Assembly: GCA_035651755.1 (NCBI GenBank)
Contig: DASRFA010000044.1
Location: 62,001 to 126,000 of the forward strand
DNA: 64,000 nucleotides
Direction: 5' to 3'
Source: DASRFA01 sp035651755
GTDB taxonomy: Bacteria > Desulfobacterota > Binatia > UBA12015
Shown here one piece after another: positions 33,327 to 44,283 of the stretch; within the stretch, counting starts at the first letter, position 1, and each line of letters starts with the position of its first letter. Under the pieces are notes generated by a model that ran no database searches, was not told the DNA's origin, and was given only the letters and a program-made list of their open reading frames with translations. The position numbers were made by a program, and so were the translations under genes.

Positions 33327-34607
33327 ATGGCCCGGCGCGCGCTCCGAGCGGGCGAGCGGGCCGCGCTCCGCCGCGTCGTCGGCGCGTACTTCGCCTACCA
33401 GACGTTCGGGTCCGTCAACTTCTTCTGGCCGGTGTTCGTGGTGTTCTACCAGCGCTACGGCCGCCTCGACCTGCCCGCGATCTTCGAGCTCCAGGCGTTC
33501 TTCACCCTGTCGCGGGTCGTGCTCGACGTCCCGCTCGGGCTCGCTGCGGACCGCTTCGGCCGGCGCCTCGCGCTGATCGCGAGCGCGGCCCTGACGGCGA
33601 TCGGCTGCGGCGTGATCGTCGCGTGGCCGAGCCTGGTCGCTTTCTATCTCGCGGAGCTCTGCTTCGCGTCGTCCGTCGCCGCCAAGTCGGGCGCCGACAG
33701 CGCGCTCCTCTACGACGCGCTCTCCGAGCACGGCCAGGTCGACGACTACCCGCGCGTCGAGGGCCGCGCGCAGAGCCTCGCGGCGCTCGCCGCCGCGACG
33801 AGCGCGATCGCGAGCGGCCTCCTCCTCGAATGGTGGCTGCCGCTGCCGTATCTGATGACCCTCTCGGCGGCGTGCGCGACCGTCATGAGCGCGGTGCTGA
33901 TCGACGAGCCGGTGCGCGTGACCTCGTCGGCGAGCTGGCGCGGGATCGCGCGCGGCGCGCTGCGCGAGATCGTCGCGTCGCGCGCCGCGATGTGGGTGAT
34001 CGCGCTGTACGCGCTCCTGGTCGTGCTGTCGCACGTCGTGTTCTACCTCCAGCAGCCGTACCTCGAGGCGATCGGCGTCCCGGTGGCGCTCTTCGGCGTC
34101 GTGTTCGCGGCGAGCAAGCTCGTGCACGCGATGGCGGCGAGCCGCGCGGCTCGCGTCGAAGCCCTCGTGCCGCCGGCGCGCATGCCGGCCGTGCTCCTCG
34201 CCGCCGCGCTCTCGCCGATCGCGCTCATGGGCGCGATCGCCTCGCCGCTCGGCGCGCTCGTCGTGCCGCTTCGGGGCGTGGCGGACGGCCTGCTCCAGCC
34301 GGTGGTCAACTTTTACTTGAACCGCCTCGTGAGCCCCTTCCGGCGCGCGAGCGTCCTCTCGATCGCGAGCTTCGCGGCGCGGCTGCTGCAGGTCGTCGTG
34401 CTGTGGGCGTTCGGCATGGCGCTGGCGCGGATGTCCGCGTCCGCGACCCTCCGGCTGGCCGCAGTGCTGGGAGCGCTGGCGAGCGCCGCGCTGCTGTGGC
34501 TTCCGCACGGCGGGCGCGCGCCCGCGGCCGCTCGGCCCGCGCCCGTCGGCGATCGCGGCCGCGCGACGCTCGACGGCGCGCGCGACGATCCGGCCGCGCG
34601 CGATTGA
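33327..34607 (+). CDS. Major facilitator superfamily transporter
   Basis: 426 aa with about 11-12 membrane helices. The A-like motif between helices 2 and 3 is LGLAADRFGRRLALIAS (MFS pattern D-R-x-G-R-R). Helices such as AMWVIALYALLVVLSHVVFYL and VLLAAALSPIALMGAIASPLGAL follow. The substrate cannot be told. A ribosome binding site is not evident: the leader is occupied by repeats R2 and R3, whose GAGGGGAG is inside a stem. ATG 33327 is preceded by an in-frame TTG, so the start could shift by one codon. C-terminal 30 residues are polar. Confidence 0.85.
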   Translation: MARRALRAGERAALRRVVGAYFAYQTFGSVNFFWPVFVVFYQRYGRLDLPAIFELQAFFTLSRVVLDVPLGLAADRFGRRLALIASAALTAIGCGVIVAWPSLVAFYLAELCFASSVAAKSGADSALLYDALSEHGQVDDYPRVEGRAQSLAALAAATSAIASGLLLEWWLPLPYLMTLSAACATVMSAVLIDEPVRVTSSASWRGIARGALREIVASRAAMWVIALYALLVVLSHVVFYLQQPYLEAIGVPVALFGVVFAASKLVHAMAASRAARVEALVPPARMPAVLLAAALSPIALMGAIASPLGALVVPLRGVADGLLQPVVNFYLNRLVSPFRRASVLSIASFAARLLQVVVLWAFGMALARMSASATLRLAAVLGALASAALLWLPHGGRAPAAARPAPVGDRGRATLDGARDDPAARD

Positions 34608-34677
34608 GTCTCCTCGCCATCTCCCGCACCCTGGCAGCCGGCGGGCCGCGCGTCCGGCCCGCGCCGCGGATGGGCGA

Positions 34678-36489
34678 GTGGTGCGAGCCGTCAAGATCCA
34701 CGCCGGGCTGATCGCGCTGCTCGTCGCGACGCGCGCCGCCGCGGCGACGCCGGTCGCCGGCGACGCGCTCGTCATCCGCGACGTCGCGCACCCGCGCGGC
34801 GCGAAGATCATCGTCGATGCGCTGCTGCCCGCCGCTCCGGCGCTCGATCCGCGGAGCGCAGGCGCGACGTTCGAGGTCGTCGGCGACGCCGACGCCGACG
34901 GCGCGACCGGAATCGTCGCGCTGCGCGCCGTCCACTGGCGCGCCGTCGCGAGCCCGTCGGGGAGCGGCTACGAGTACGACGACCCGGGCGCGTCGAACGG
35001 CATCCGCCGCGCGACGCTGTTGCCGGACGTCGGCGGGCTCCGCCTGCGCGTCGTCGGCGCCGGCCCCGCGATCCCGTTTCGCATCCGCCACCCGCACGCA
35101 GCCGTCGACGTCCGGTTCGCGGTCGGCTCCACGGCGTACTGCGCGCGCTTCGCGAGCTTCGCGCAGAACGGTCCCCTCAAGATCGCCGCACGGAACGCTC
35201 CGGCGCCCGCCGCGTGCGCGGCGCGCCGCGCGCGCTGCGGAAACCTGCTGGTCGAGGCGGGCGAGGAGTGCGACGACGGCGATGTCGTCGATGGCGACGG
35301 CTGCGCCTCGGACTGCAGCCTCGAGAGCCCGGACGCCGCGTGCGCCGGAGTCCCCGAGTCGCCGCACGATCGCGTTCACCTGGTCCGGATCGCGAGCGGG
35401 CTCTCGAACGTGACGCACGTGACGGCGCCGCCGCTCGACCCGTCACGGCTCTTCGTCGTGCGCCAGGCGGGCGAGATCCGGGTGATCCGGGACGGCGTGC
35501 TGCTCTCCACGCCGTTCCTGTCGCTCGCGCCCGACGTCGACATCTCGGCGGGCGGCGAGCGCGGGCTCCTGAGCCTCGCGTTCCACCCGGACTACGAGCG
35601 GAACGGCCGCTTCTTCGTCTACTTCACGGCGCCGAGCGGCGAGCTCGTGATCGCGCGCTACCAGGTGAGCGCCGATCCCGACGTCGCCGATGCGGCGAGC
35701 CGCATCGTGCTCCTCCGGGTGAGCCATCCCGCCGGCAACCACAACGGCGGACAGCTCGCGTTCGGGCCCGACGGCTACCTCTACGCGGGCCTGGGCGACG
35801 GCGGCGGCGCCGGCGATCCCGACGAGAACGGGCAGAACCCGGCGAGCGTCCTCGGAAAGGTGCTGCGGATCGACGTCGACGTCGAGCACGACCCCTTCCG
35901 CCGGCCGCCTCCGGACAACCCGAACCCGATCCCCGGTCGGCAGGGCCTCGTCTGGGCGCTCGGCTTCCGCAATCCCTGGCGCTTCGGGTTCGATCGCCTG
36001 ACGGGCGATCTCTGGATCGCCGACGTCGGACAGGGATCGCGCGAGGAGATCGACTTCCAGCCGGCGTCGAGCACAGGCGGCGAGAACTACGGCTGGGACG
36101 TGTACGAGGGGACGATGTGCTTCGATCCCGAGCCGCTCTTCCAGTCGTGCCCGCCGCCCGAGACGTACGTCGAGCCGATCTTCGAGTACGAGCACACCGC
36201 GAGCCCGCCCGACCCGTCGGGCTGCTCGGTCACGGGCGGCTTCGTGTATCGCGGCTGCCGCTTGCCCGCCGAGCGCGGGCGCTACTTCTTCTCCGACTTC
36301 TGCACGCGCTTCTTCCGAACGCTTCGCGTCTCCGGCGGCGCGCTCGCCGAGCCGCTCGACCGGACGGCCGAGATCGCGCCGACCGGCGCGACCGTCGGCA
36401 ACGTGACGACGTTCGGCGAGGACGCGCGCGGCGAGATCTACGTCGGCGACCAGACCGGCCAGGTGTTCGCGCTGGTGCCGAACGGGTGA
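34678..36489 (+). CDS. PQQ-dependent sugar dehydrogenase-like protein with Myxococcus cysteine-rich repeat
   Basis: 603 aa exported protein. Signal peptide (about 1-23), an N-terminal beta-type domain (about 25-165), then a cysteine-rich repeat CGNLLVEAGEECDDG...GDGCASDCS (about 185-216), which is the Myxococcus type often seen on cell-surface proteins. The C-terminal part is a soluble glucose/aldose dehydrogenase propeller: GGERGLLSLAFHPDY, PAGNHNGGQLAFGPDGYLYAGLGDGGG, LGKVLRIDVD, GFRNPWRFGFDRLTGDLWIADVGQ. Pairs of Cys in the late blades may form disulphides. Two GTG codons in tandem can serve as start. It probably oxidises sugars at the cell surface, but PQQ residues were not checked individually. 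Confidence 0.85.
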   Translation: MVRAVKIHAGLIALLVATRAAAATPVAGDALVIRDVAHPRGAKIIVDALLPAAPALDPRSAGATFEVVGDADADGATGIVALRAVHWRAVASPSGSGYEYDDPGASNGIRRATLLPDVGGLRLRVVGAGPAIPFRIRHPHAAVDVRFAVGSTAYCARFASFAQNGPLKIAARNAPAPAACAARRARCGNLLVEAGEECDDGDVVDGDGCASDCSLESPDAACAGVPESPHDRVHLVRIASGLSNVTHVTAPPLDPSRLFVVRQAGEIRVIRDGVLLSTPFLSLAPDVDISAGGERGLLSLAFHPDYERNGRFFVYFTAPSGELVIARYQVSADPDVADAASRIVLLRVSHPAGNHNGGQLAFGPDGYLYAGLGDGGGAGDPDENGQNPASVLGKVLRIDVDVEHDPFRRPPPDNPNPIPGRQGLVWALGFRNPWRFGFDRLTGDLWIADVGQGSREEIDFQPASSTGGENYGWDVYEGTMCFDPEPLFQSCPPPETYVEPIFEYEHTASPPDPSGCSVTGGFVYRGCRLPAERGRYFFSDFCTRFFRTLRVSGGALAEPLDRTAEIAPTGATVGNVTTFGEDARGEIYVGDQTGQVFALVPNG

Positions 36490-36516
36490 GATGAGCCGGC
36501 CGGCGGCGTGGCGGCC

Positions 36517-36921
36517 TCAGCGTCCGCGCCAGCGATCGATGCGGCGGCGGTCGCGCTTGCTCGGGCGGCCGGACGTCGCGACGCGCGAGAGCGCGTCCGC
36601 GCCCGCCGGCAGCTCCGGGCGCTCGGGCGCCGGCGGGGTCACGTCCTCGTAGAGGAGCGCGGCCACCGCCGCCGACGCGCGCTTCTCGCCGAGCGCGCGC
36701 ACGACCAGGTCGCGTGCTCCGCGCGGCGTGGTCACCCGCACGCGGTCGCCGATCCGCACGAGCTTGTGCGGGCTCGCGCTCGCCCGGTTCACCTCGACCT
36801 TCCCGCCGGCGCACGCTTCCTGCGCGAGCGAGCGGGTCTTGAAGACCCGGGACGCGAGCAGCCAGCGATCGATCCGCACCGCTCCGTCGTTCGGCGGGGA
36901 TCCCTCCATCGCTCGCGTCAT
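36517..36921 (-). CDS. hslR: S4-domain RNA-binding protein, Hsp15/HslR-like
   Basis: 134 aa. S4 domain IDRWLLASRVFKTRSLAQEACAGGKVEVNRASASPHKLVRIGDRVRV (about 17-65), the full pattern of heat-shock protein 15, which binds stalled 50S subunits carrying nascent chains. The C-terminal extension is basic (SGRPSKRDRRRIDRWRGR). The start could be ATG 36921 or the Met four codons in. Its stop faces the sugar dehydrogenase gene with only 27 bases between. Confidence 0.85.
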   Translation of the reverse strand: MTRAMEGSPPNDGAVRIDRWLLASRVFKTRSLAQEACAGGKVEVNRASASPHKLVRIGDRVRVTTPRGARDLVVRALGEKRASAAVAALLYEDVTPPAPERPELPAGADALSRVATSGRPSKRDRRRIDRWRGR

Positions 36922-37037
36922 AGGCGTTGGCGACGGCGACGCAAGGCTCTCGGACGCGCGGCGCGCGCCAGCGAGGGCGCGGCGCCCGGCCGTTCGGAGC
37001 GCTTGCGCGGCGGACGCCCAGCGGCCATCCGTCGTGC

Positions 37038-37538
37038 GTGCCGTCCTCGCCCGAACGGTCCACCGCGGCTCCGCCGGCGCTCGAGCTGCGCCGCGGCGCG
37101 CGTGCGGACCGGGCCTACGTGATCGCGCTCGCGCGCGAATGCTTCGCGCGCTTCGGCGACTACGGCGAGATCATCGCGCGCTGGCTCGACGCTTCGGGCG
37201 CCGTCACCGTGATCGCACACGACGGCGACGCGCGCGTCGGCTTCGCGCTGATCGCGCCGCACCGCTGGCTCGGCATCTTCCGGCCGCGCTTCGCGGAGCT
37301 GGTCGCGATCGCGGTCGAGCCCGAGCGACGTGCGCGCGGCGTCGGCCGGTGCCTCCTCGAGCGCGCCGAGCTGGTCGCGCGCACGTGGGATGCGGCCGAG
37401 GTACGCCTTCACACCGCCCAGGAGAACGGCGGGGCGCAGCGCTTCTTCGCGCGCGCCGGCTACCGGCGCGTCCCCGCCGACCCGTCGTACTATCCGAACG
37501 GGCAGGAAGCGCTCGAGATGGCGCGCGTGCTGCGGTGA
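37038..37538 (+). CDS. GNAT family N-acetyltransferase
   Basis: 166 aa. The acetyl-CoA motif A is AIAVEPERRARGVGRCLLERAELVAR (V-x-P-x-x-R-x-x-G-x-G), followed by VRLHTAQENGGAQRFFARAGYRRV (motif B). The acceptor substrate is unknown. GTG 37038 is chosen because the domain starts about 15 residues later; longer frames upstream are Arg/Ala-rich and overlap hslR on the other strand. Confidence 0.82.
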   Translation: MPSSPERSTAAPPALELRRGARADRAYVIALARECFARFGDYGEIIARWLDASGAVTVIAHDGDARVGFALIAPHRWLGIFRPRFAELVAIAVEPERRARGVGRCLLERAELVARTWDAAEVRLHTAQENGGAQRFFARAGYRRVPADPSYYPNGQEALEMARVLR

Positions 37539-37554
37539 GCCTCTGCGGTGAGCC

Positions 37555-38109
37555 TCAGCCGCCGGCCGCGCCGCGCGCCAGCAGCAGCTCGAGGTAGCTC
37601 GCGGCGATCGGCGGGCGGTCGGCGAGGTCCAGGCGCGCGAGCACCGCGGCGATCGCTGCGCGCCCTGCCGCAACCGACTCGGACGCGATCTCGACCTCGC
37701 AGAACGAGCCCAGGCCCTCGACGTCGTCGATACTGACGACGGCCGGCGGATCGCCGGCGAGCCGGTGATCGCGGCGCCGCTTCCGCACGGTCGCGACCGG
37801 GCGAAAGCCGAGGCGCTCGAGGAGGCGGGTCGCCGAGTCGACGTCGGTCGCGAGCGCGAACTCGATCTCCTCGCGCGTCTTCCGGGGCGGGTCGAGCTTC
37901 GGGCCCTTGTAGGTGATGCGAAGCGCGCCGTCGTCGAGGCGCAGGCGGAGAGCCTCGTCGGTCGCGCCGAAGTCGCGCATCGGGTGCGCGAAGTATGCGT
38001 CCACCTGCACGTGCTCCGGCCCCGGCTCGGCGCCGAGCGCGGCGAGCCGCTGGGCGAGCCGGCGGCCATCGTCCGCGGCGAGGGCGAGCTTCACCTCCGC
38101 TTCAAGCAC
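37555..38109 (-). CDS. CYTH domain protein (class IV adenylate cyclase / thiamine triphosphatase fold)
   Basis: 184 aa. The ExExK motif is seen at the N-terminus (LEAEVKLAL), followed by the fold's charged tunnel residues: QVDAYFAHP, ALRLRLDDGALRITYKGP, RKRRRDHRL and FCEVEIAS. CyaB-type cyclases and triphosphatases share these, so the reaction (cAMP synthesis or triphosphate hydrolysis) is open. It begins with 8 bases overlapping the LeuD-like gene. Confidence 0.82.
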   Translation of the reverse strand: MLEAEVKLALAADDGRRLAQRLAALGAEPGPEHVQVDAYFAHPMRDFGATDEALRLRLDDGALRITYKGPKLDPPRKTREEIEFALATDVDSATRLLERLGFRPVATVRKRRRDHRLAGDPPAVVSIDDVEGLGSFCEVEIASESVAAGRAAIAAVLARLDLADRPPIAASYLELLLARGAAGG

Positions 38110-38584
38110 GGCGTGCCCGCAGGCGGGCGAGGACGTCCTCGCTCAGGTTGCGGATCGGATAGCGGTCGCCGGAGCTCAGGTTCGCGACGCGCGCCCCCTC
38201 GAGGTCGACGCGGAGCCGCGCGCCGGTGTGGATCGCGAGCGCCTCGTTCACCGACGCGACCGGCAGCGCGTGCGCGAGCGCATGCTCGGCGAAGCGCGGA
38301 TCGAAGGAGTAGGCGATGACCGCGCCGATCCCGGCCGCGACCAGAGCGCGCACGCCCGAGTCGTCCTCGGTGCCGGCCGCGAAGTCGTTGCCGGCGACGA
38401 CGAAGTCGCCGCGCGCGACGCGCGCCGGAAAGTCGGGGTCGACGGATGTGAGCAGGTGGCGTCCGAGATCGGTCGCGCCGCGCCATTCGGGCGCTAGGAC
38501 GAGCGCCGCCGTGACGTCGAGGCCGAAGGCCCACGCCTTTCCCGTCAGGATGGGAAGGGGCTCGCGCCACGCATCGCTCGGCAC
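38102..38584 (-). CDS. Orphan LeuD/aconitase-swivel-domain-like protein
   Basis: 160 aa resembling the small subunit of 3-isopropylmalate dehydratase: GKAWAFGLDVTAALVLAPEW, then VDPDFPARVARGDFVVAGNDFAAGTEDDSGVRALVAAGIGAVIAYSFDPRFAEHAL and PVASVNEAL. In true LeuD the middle reads G-x-x-F-G-x-G-S-S-R-E-H-A. Here it is G-N-D-F-A-A-G-T-E-D-D-S-G, losing the substrate-contacting Ser-Arg-Glu-His. No leuC or other leu gene is near. It may have a new activity or act as an accessory domain. Confidence 0.65.
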   Translation of the reverse strand: MPSDAWREPLPILTGKAWAFGLDVTAALVLAPEWRGATDLGRHLLTSVDPDFPARVARGDFVVAGNDFAAGTEDDSGVRALVAAGIGAVIAYSFDPRFAEHALAHALPVASVNEALAIHTGARLRVDLEGARVANLSSGDRYPIRNLSEDVLARLRARRA

Positions 38585-38638
38585 TCCGCGTGTCTTACGG
38601 GATCGCGGGCGCGCGCCTCAAGCGCTACCTTCGGCGGG

Positions 38639-39400
38639 ATGCGCATCCTCGTGACCAACGACGACGGCATCCTCGCCCCCGGGATCGCGGCGCTCGCCGA
38701 AGCGCTCGCCCCGCTCGGCGAGATCGACGTCGTCGCGCCCGAGACCGGGCAGAGTGGCGCCGCGCACGCGATCACCTTCATGACGCCGCTCATCTGCGAG
38801 CGGATCTCGGTCGGCGGGAAGCCGTTCGGATGGAGCGTCGACGGCAGCCCGGCCGACTGCGTCAAGCTGGGCGTCCGCGAGCTCTGCGCCGAGCGGCCCG
38901 ACCTCGTCGTCTCGGGCATCAACGCGGGCTCGAACCTCGGCGTCGACGTCATCTACTCGGGCACGGTCGCGGCGGCGGTCGAGGCGGCGTTCATCGGGAT
39001 CCCGTCGATCGCGATCTCGCTCGAGGCGGCCGGCGGCTTCGACTTCGAGGCGGCGGGCCGGCATGCGCGCGACATCGTCGCGCGCGCGATCGAGCTCGGC
39101 GTCAGCCCCGGCATGGTGCTGAACGTCAACGTCCCGCGCCTCGACCGGGGCGGGCCGCGCGGCGTGCGCGTCGTCGCGCAGAGCACCGCGCCCTGGACGG
39201 ACACCTACGATCGTCGCATCGATCCGCGCGGTCGGACGTACTTCTGGCTCGGCGATGCGGGCGGACGCATGGCGGAGGACAACGCCGACACCGACCTCGT
39301 CGCACTGCGCGCCGGCTTCATCACGGTGACGCCGCTGCAGTACGACCTGACGCAGTACGCGCAGCTCGGCCACCTCGCCGGCGCGTGGCCGAAGGGCTGA
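38639..39400 (+). CDS. surE: 5'/3'-nucleotidase SurE
   Basis: 253 aa metal-dependent nucleoside monophosphate phosphatase. The start MRILVTNDDGILAPGIAAL carries the DD metal site; VVAPETGQSGAAHAITF, SVDGSPADCVKLG and VVSGINAGSNLGVDVIYSGTVAAAVEAA are all family signatures. Divergent from the LeuD-like gene with 54 bases between. No pcm partner beside it (the pcm-like gene is 26 kb away). Weakly placed upstream of hisS and separated from it by repeat R4. Confidence 0.94.
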   Translation: MRILVTNDDGILAPGIAALAEALAPLGEIDVVAPETGQSGAAHAITFMTPLICERISVGGKPFGWSVDGSPADCVKLGVRELCAERPDLVVSGINAGSNLGVDVIYSGTVAAAVEAAFIGIPSIAISLEAAGGFDFEAAGRHARDIVARAIELGVSPGMVLNVNVPRLDRGGPRGVRVVAQSTAPWTDTYDRRIDPRGRTYFWLGDAGGRMAEDNADTDLVALRAGFITVTPLQYDLTQYAQLGHLAGAWPKG

Positions 39401-39446
39401 CCCTCGCACTTGACGGCGCGTTTCCCCTGCGAGCGGCGCGAGCCCG

Positions 39447-39509
39447 CGGCGAGTGGGGCCGCTGGACACTCGCTTTGCCGAACGGGGCGAGGGGAGCGAT
39501 CCCTCGTGG
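39447..39509 (+). repeat. REP-like repeat, copy R4 (degenerate left arm)
   Basis: Shares GAGTGGGGCC, GCTTTGCCGAACGGGGCGA and GAGGGGAGCGATCC with R2/R3. The left arm of the first stem is replaced by an unrelated GCTGGACACTC segment, so that hairpin cannot form fully. It lies upstream of hisS. Confidence 0.78.
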
Positions 39510-39552
39510 GACAAATTGCCGTTCCGCGGTCGCATGGTATCTCGCTCGGGCG

Positions 39553-40841
39553 ATGTCGATTGCGGCGGTCAGGGGCTTTCGCGACGCGCTCCCGGGAGCG
39601 GCGCGCCTCCTGACGCGCATCGAGCGGACCGCGACCAACGTCCTCGTGCGCTACGGCTTCGACGAGATCCGGCTCCCGATCGTCGAGCGCACCGAGCTCT
39701 TCGCGCGCTCGATCGGCGAGGAGACGGACATCGTCGAGAAGGAGATGTACACGTTCCCCGACCGCGACGGCACGCTCCTCACGCTGCGTCCGGAGGGGAC
39801 GGCGCCGCTCGTGCGCGCGTTCGTCGAGCACCACCTCGACCAGCGCGACCAGGTCGCGCGCCTCTACTACGTCGGGCCGATGTTCCGTCACGAGCGGCCG
39901 CAGAAGGGACGCCACCGGCAGTTCTACCAGGTCGGTGCCGAGGTGATCGGGCGCGAGGATCCGCTCGCCGACGCCGAGCTGCTGGTCGCCCTCGTCGACG
40001 TCCTGGCGAGCCTCGGGATCGCCGCGGACGCGAAGCTCCTCCTGAACTCGATCGGCGACGACGCCTGCCGTCCCGCCTATCGCGAGCGCCTGCGCGAGTA
40101 CGGCGAGGCGCATCGCGACGAGCTGTGCGAGAACTGCCGTCGCCGGCTCGCGACGAACCCGCTCCGCATCCTCGACTGCAAGGAGCCCGGCTGCCGGACC
40201 GCGACCGCGGACGCCCCGCGCATCGCCGACTCGCTGTGCGAGCCCTGCGCGGCGCACTTCGCGGCGGTGCGCGCGCTGCTCGACGCGCAGGCCGTCCGGT
40301 ACGAGATCGACCCGCGCCTCGTGCGCGGCCTCGACTACTACGTTCGCACGACGTTCGAGGTGACCGCGCCCGGGCTCGGGGCGCAGGCCGCGGTCGGTGC
40401 GGGCGGCCGCTACGACGGCCTCGTCGCGCAGCTCGGCGGCCCGCCGCTCTCCGGCATCGGCTTCGCGCTCGGCGTCGAGCGCCTCGCGCTCGCGGTGGCG
40501 GCGTCCTCGGGGGGCGACCCGGAGGCGGACGCCGCGCAGGAGGGCGCGCCCGACGTGTTCATCGCGCCGATCGGGGCGTCGGCGGAGCGCGAGGCGCTCG
40601 CGGTGGCGCGGCGGCTGCGCGCGGCCGGTCTCCGCGTCGAGCTCGGCGGCGGACGGAGCCTCAAGAGCCAGATGCGACGCGCCGACCGCCTCGGCGCCCC
40701 GCGCGTCCTCATCCTGGGCGACGAGGAGATCGCGGCGCGCCGCGCGACGCTCCGGGACATGCTGCTCAAGCGCGACGACAAGCTCGCGGTGGACATCGAT
40801 CTCTCGGGCCCCGAGCTGCTGGCCGCGGTGGGGGTACGACG

Positions 40842-40845
<4 letters not shown>
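39553..40845 (+). CDS. hisS: Histidyl-tRNA synthetase
   Basis: Class II synthetase (430 aa). Motifs seen: RGFRDALPGAARL at the start, TLRPEGTAPLVRAFVEHHL, GPMFRHERPQKGRHRQFYQVGAEVIG (motif 2), VRGLDYYVRTTFE, GAGGRYDGLVAQLGGPPLSGIGFALGVERL (motif 3), and a C-terminal anticodon-binding domain from about 340. ATG 39553 is set by the conserved N-terminus. Its TGA overlaps the aspS ATG by 4 bases (ATGA), so the two are co-translated. Confidence 0.96.
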
Positions 40846-42644
<1,799 letters not shown>

Positions 42645-42649
42645 TCCGG

Positions 42650-42688
42650 CGCCTTTGCCGAACGGGGCGAGCGGAGCGTTCCCTCGTT
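42650..42688 (+). repeat. REP-like repeat, copy R5 (right half only)
   Basis: CTTTGCCGAACGGGGCGAG followed by a damaged second stem (GAGCGGAGCGTTCCCTC). Left half absent. It starts 6 bases after the aspS stop. Confidence 0.7.
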
Positions 42689-42789
42689 GCGCTAGGTCCA
42701 TTTTGCAACTCGCGGTAGGCTGGTCGGCTGTAACAAGGGGTGTCTCCCGAGCGACGCCGCGCGGCCGCTCGGCCCCATCGGAGACGAAG

Positions 42790-44283
42790 ATGGGATCGGA
42801 AGACGGCGCGTCGCGACTCAAGACGGGGATCCGGGGGCTCGACGACGTTCTGATGGGCGGACTGCCCGCCCATCGGCTCTACCTCCTCCAGGGCGAGCCG
42901 GGGACGGGGAAGACGACGGCCGGAATGTCCTTCGTTCTCGAGGGGGTCCGGCGCGGCGAGAGCTGCCTCTACGTGAGCCTCTCGGAGACCCTCGACGAGC
43001 TGGCCGCGATGGCGCGCTCGCACGGCTGGTCGCTCCAGGGTCTCGCGCTCTACGACATGATGGCGGCCGAAGCCGCCGTCCATCCCGACGAGGAGAACAC
43101 GCTCTACGTCCCCGCCGAGGTCGAGCTCGGCGAGCGCATGCGGCGCCTTCTCGAGGAGGTGGACCGCGTCAATCCGCGTCGCATCGTCATCGATTCGTGC
43201 TCCGAGCTCCGGCTCCTGGCGCAGAGCCAGCTCCGGTTTCGACGCCAGATCCTGGCGCTCAAGGACGACCTCATTCGACGCGGCTGCACGACCATTCTCC
43301 TCGAGAGCCTCGTGTCGCCGAGCGACGCGCTCCTGCAGAGCCTCGTCCACGGCGTCATCTCGCTCGAGCAGGTGACGCCGATCTACGGCACGAGCCGCCG
43401 CCGCCTGCGCGTCCAGAAGCTGCGCGAGGTCGCGTTTCGCGGCGGCTACCACGACTTCAGCATCGAGCGCGGCGGGATCGCCGTGTTCCCTCGGATCGCG
43501 GCCGGCGAGCATCGAAGCGACGGACACCGAGGGGCGGCGACGAGCGGTGTCGAAAACCTCGACGAGCTTCTCGGCGGCGGCCTCGACTACGGCACGAGCA
43601 CGCTCGTCCTCGGCGCCGCGGGCAGCGGCAAGTCGGTGGTCGCGACGCTCTACGCGACCGCGGCGGCCGCGCGCGGGGAGCACGTCACGATGTACTGCTT
43701 CGACGAGGGCCTCCGGTCGCTCTTCGACCGGTCGCACGCCCTCGGGATGGAGCTCGGCGGGCTCGTGGAGCGCGGGCTCCTCCGCGTCCGGCAGATCGAT
43801 CCCGCGGAGCTCTCGCCGGGCGAGTTTGCCGACGCCCTCCGCGCCGACGTCGAGCAGCACGGCGTCCGGATGATCGTGATCGACACGCTGAACGGCTACC
43901 TGCGCGCGATGCCGAACGAGGAGTCGCTGATGGCTCAGCTCCACGAGCTGCTGAGCTACCTCCGCGAGCAGGGCGTCGTGACGATCCTGATCGGCACGCA
44001 GCACGGTCTCGTGGGCCCGATGACGATGCCGATCGACGTGAGCTACCTCGCGGACATCGTGATCCTGATGCGCTTCTTCGAGGCGGAGGGACGCGTCCGG
44101 AAGGCGATCTCCGTCCTGAAGAAGCGCACCGGACGCCACGAGGACACCATTCGCGAGGTCTGGATCGGCCCGCGCGGCATTCGCGTCGGCGAGCCGCTCT
44201 CGGAGTTCCGCGGGGTCCTGACCGGCATTCCGTCTTTCGACGGCGATTCCGCGGGGTCCTCGCTGATGGGTGACGAGGGTTGA
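42790..44283 (+). CDS. KaiC-like dual ATPase-domain protein
   Basis: 497 aa with two RecA-like KaiC domains. Domain 1 begins TGIRGLDDVLMGGLPAHRLYLLQGEPGTGKTTAG (Walker A about 35-43) and has YVSLSETLDEL with the conserved Glu; Walker B is RRIVIDSCSEL. Domain 2 begins GVENLDELLGGGLDYGTSTLVLGAAGSGKSVVA (about 275-282) with YCFDEGLRSL and MIVIDTLNG. Outside cyanobacteria such proteins act in signalling with histidine kinases. The next gene, starting with a TTGA overlap, is exactly such a kinase. No kaiA or kaiB is present. KaiC's two adjacent phosphorylation residues were not identified. Confidence 0.87.
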   Translation: MGSEDGASRLKTGIRGLDDVLMGGLPAHRLYLLQGEPGTGKTTAGMSFVLEGVRRGESCLYVSLSETLDELAAMARSHGWSLQGLALYDMMAAEAAVHPDEENTLYVPAEVELGERMRRLLEEVDRVNPRRIVIDSCSELRLLAQSQLRFRRQILALKDDLIRRGCTTILLESLVSPSDALLQSLVHGVISLEQVTPIYGTSRRRLRVQKLREVAFRGGYHDFSIERGGIAVFPRIAAGEHRSDGHRGAATSGVENLDELLGGGLDYGTSTLVLGAAGSGKSVVATLYATAAAARGEHVTMYCFDEGLRSLFDRSHALGMELGGLVERGLLRVRQIDPAELSPGEFADALRADVEQHGVRMIVIDTLNGYLRAMPNEESLMAQLHELLSYLREQGVVTILIGTQHGLVGPMTMPIDVSYLADIVILMRFFEAEGRVRKAISVLKKRTGRHEDTIREVWIGPRGIRVGEPLSEFRGVLTGIPSFDGDSAGSSLMGDEG

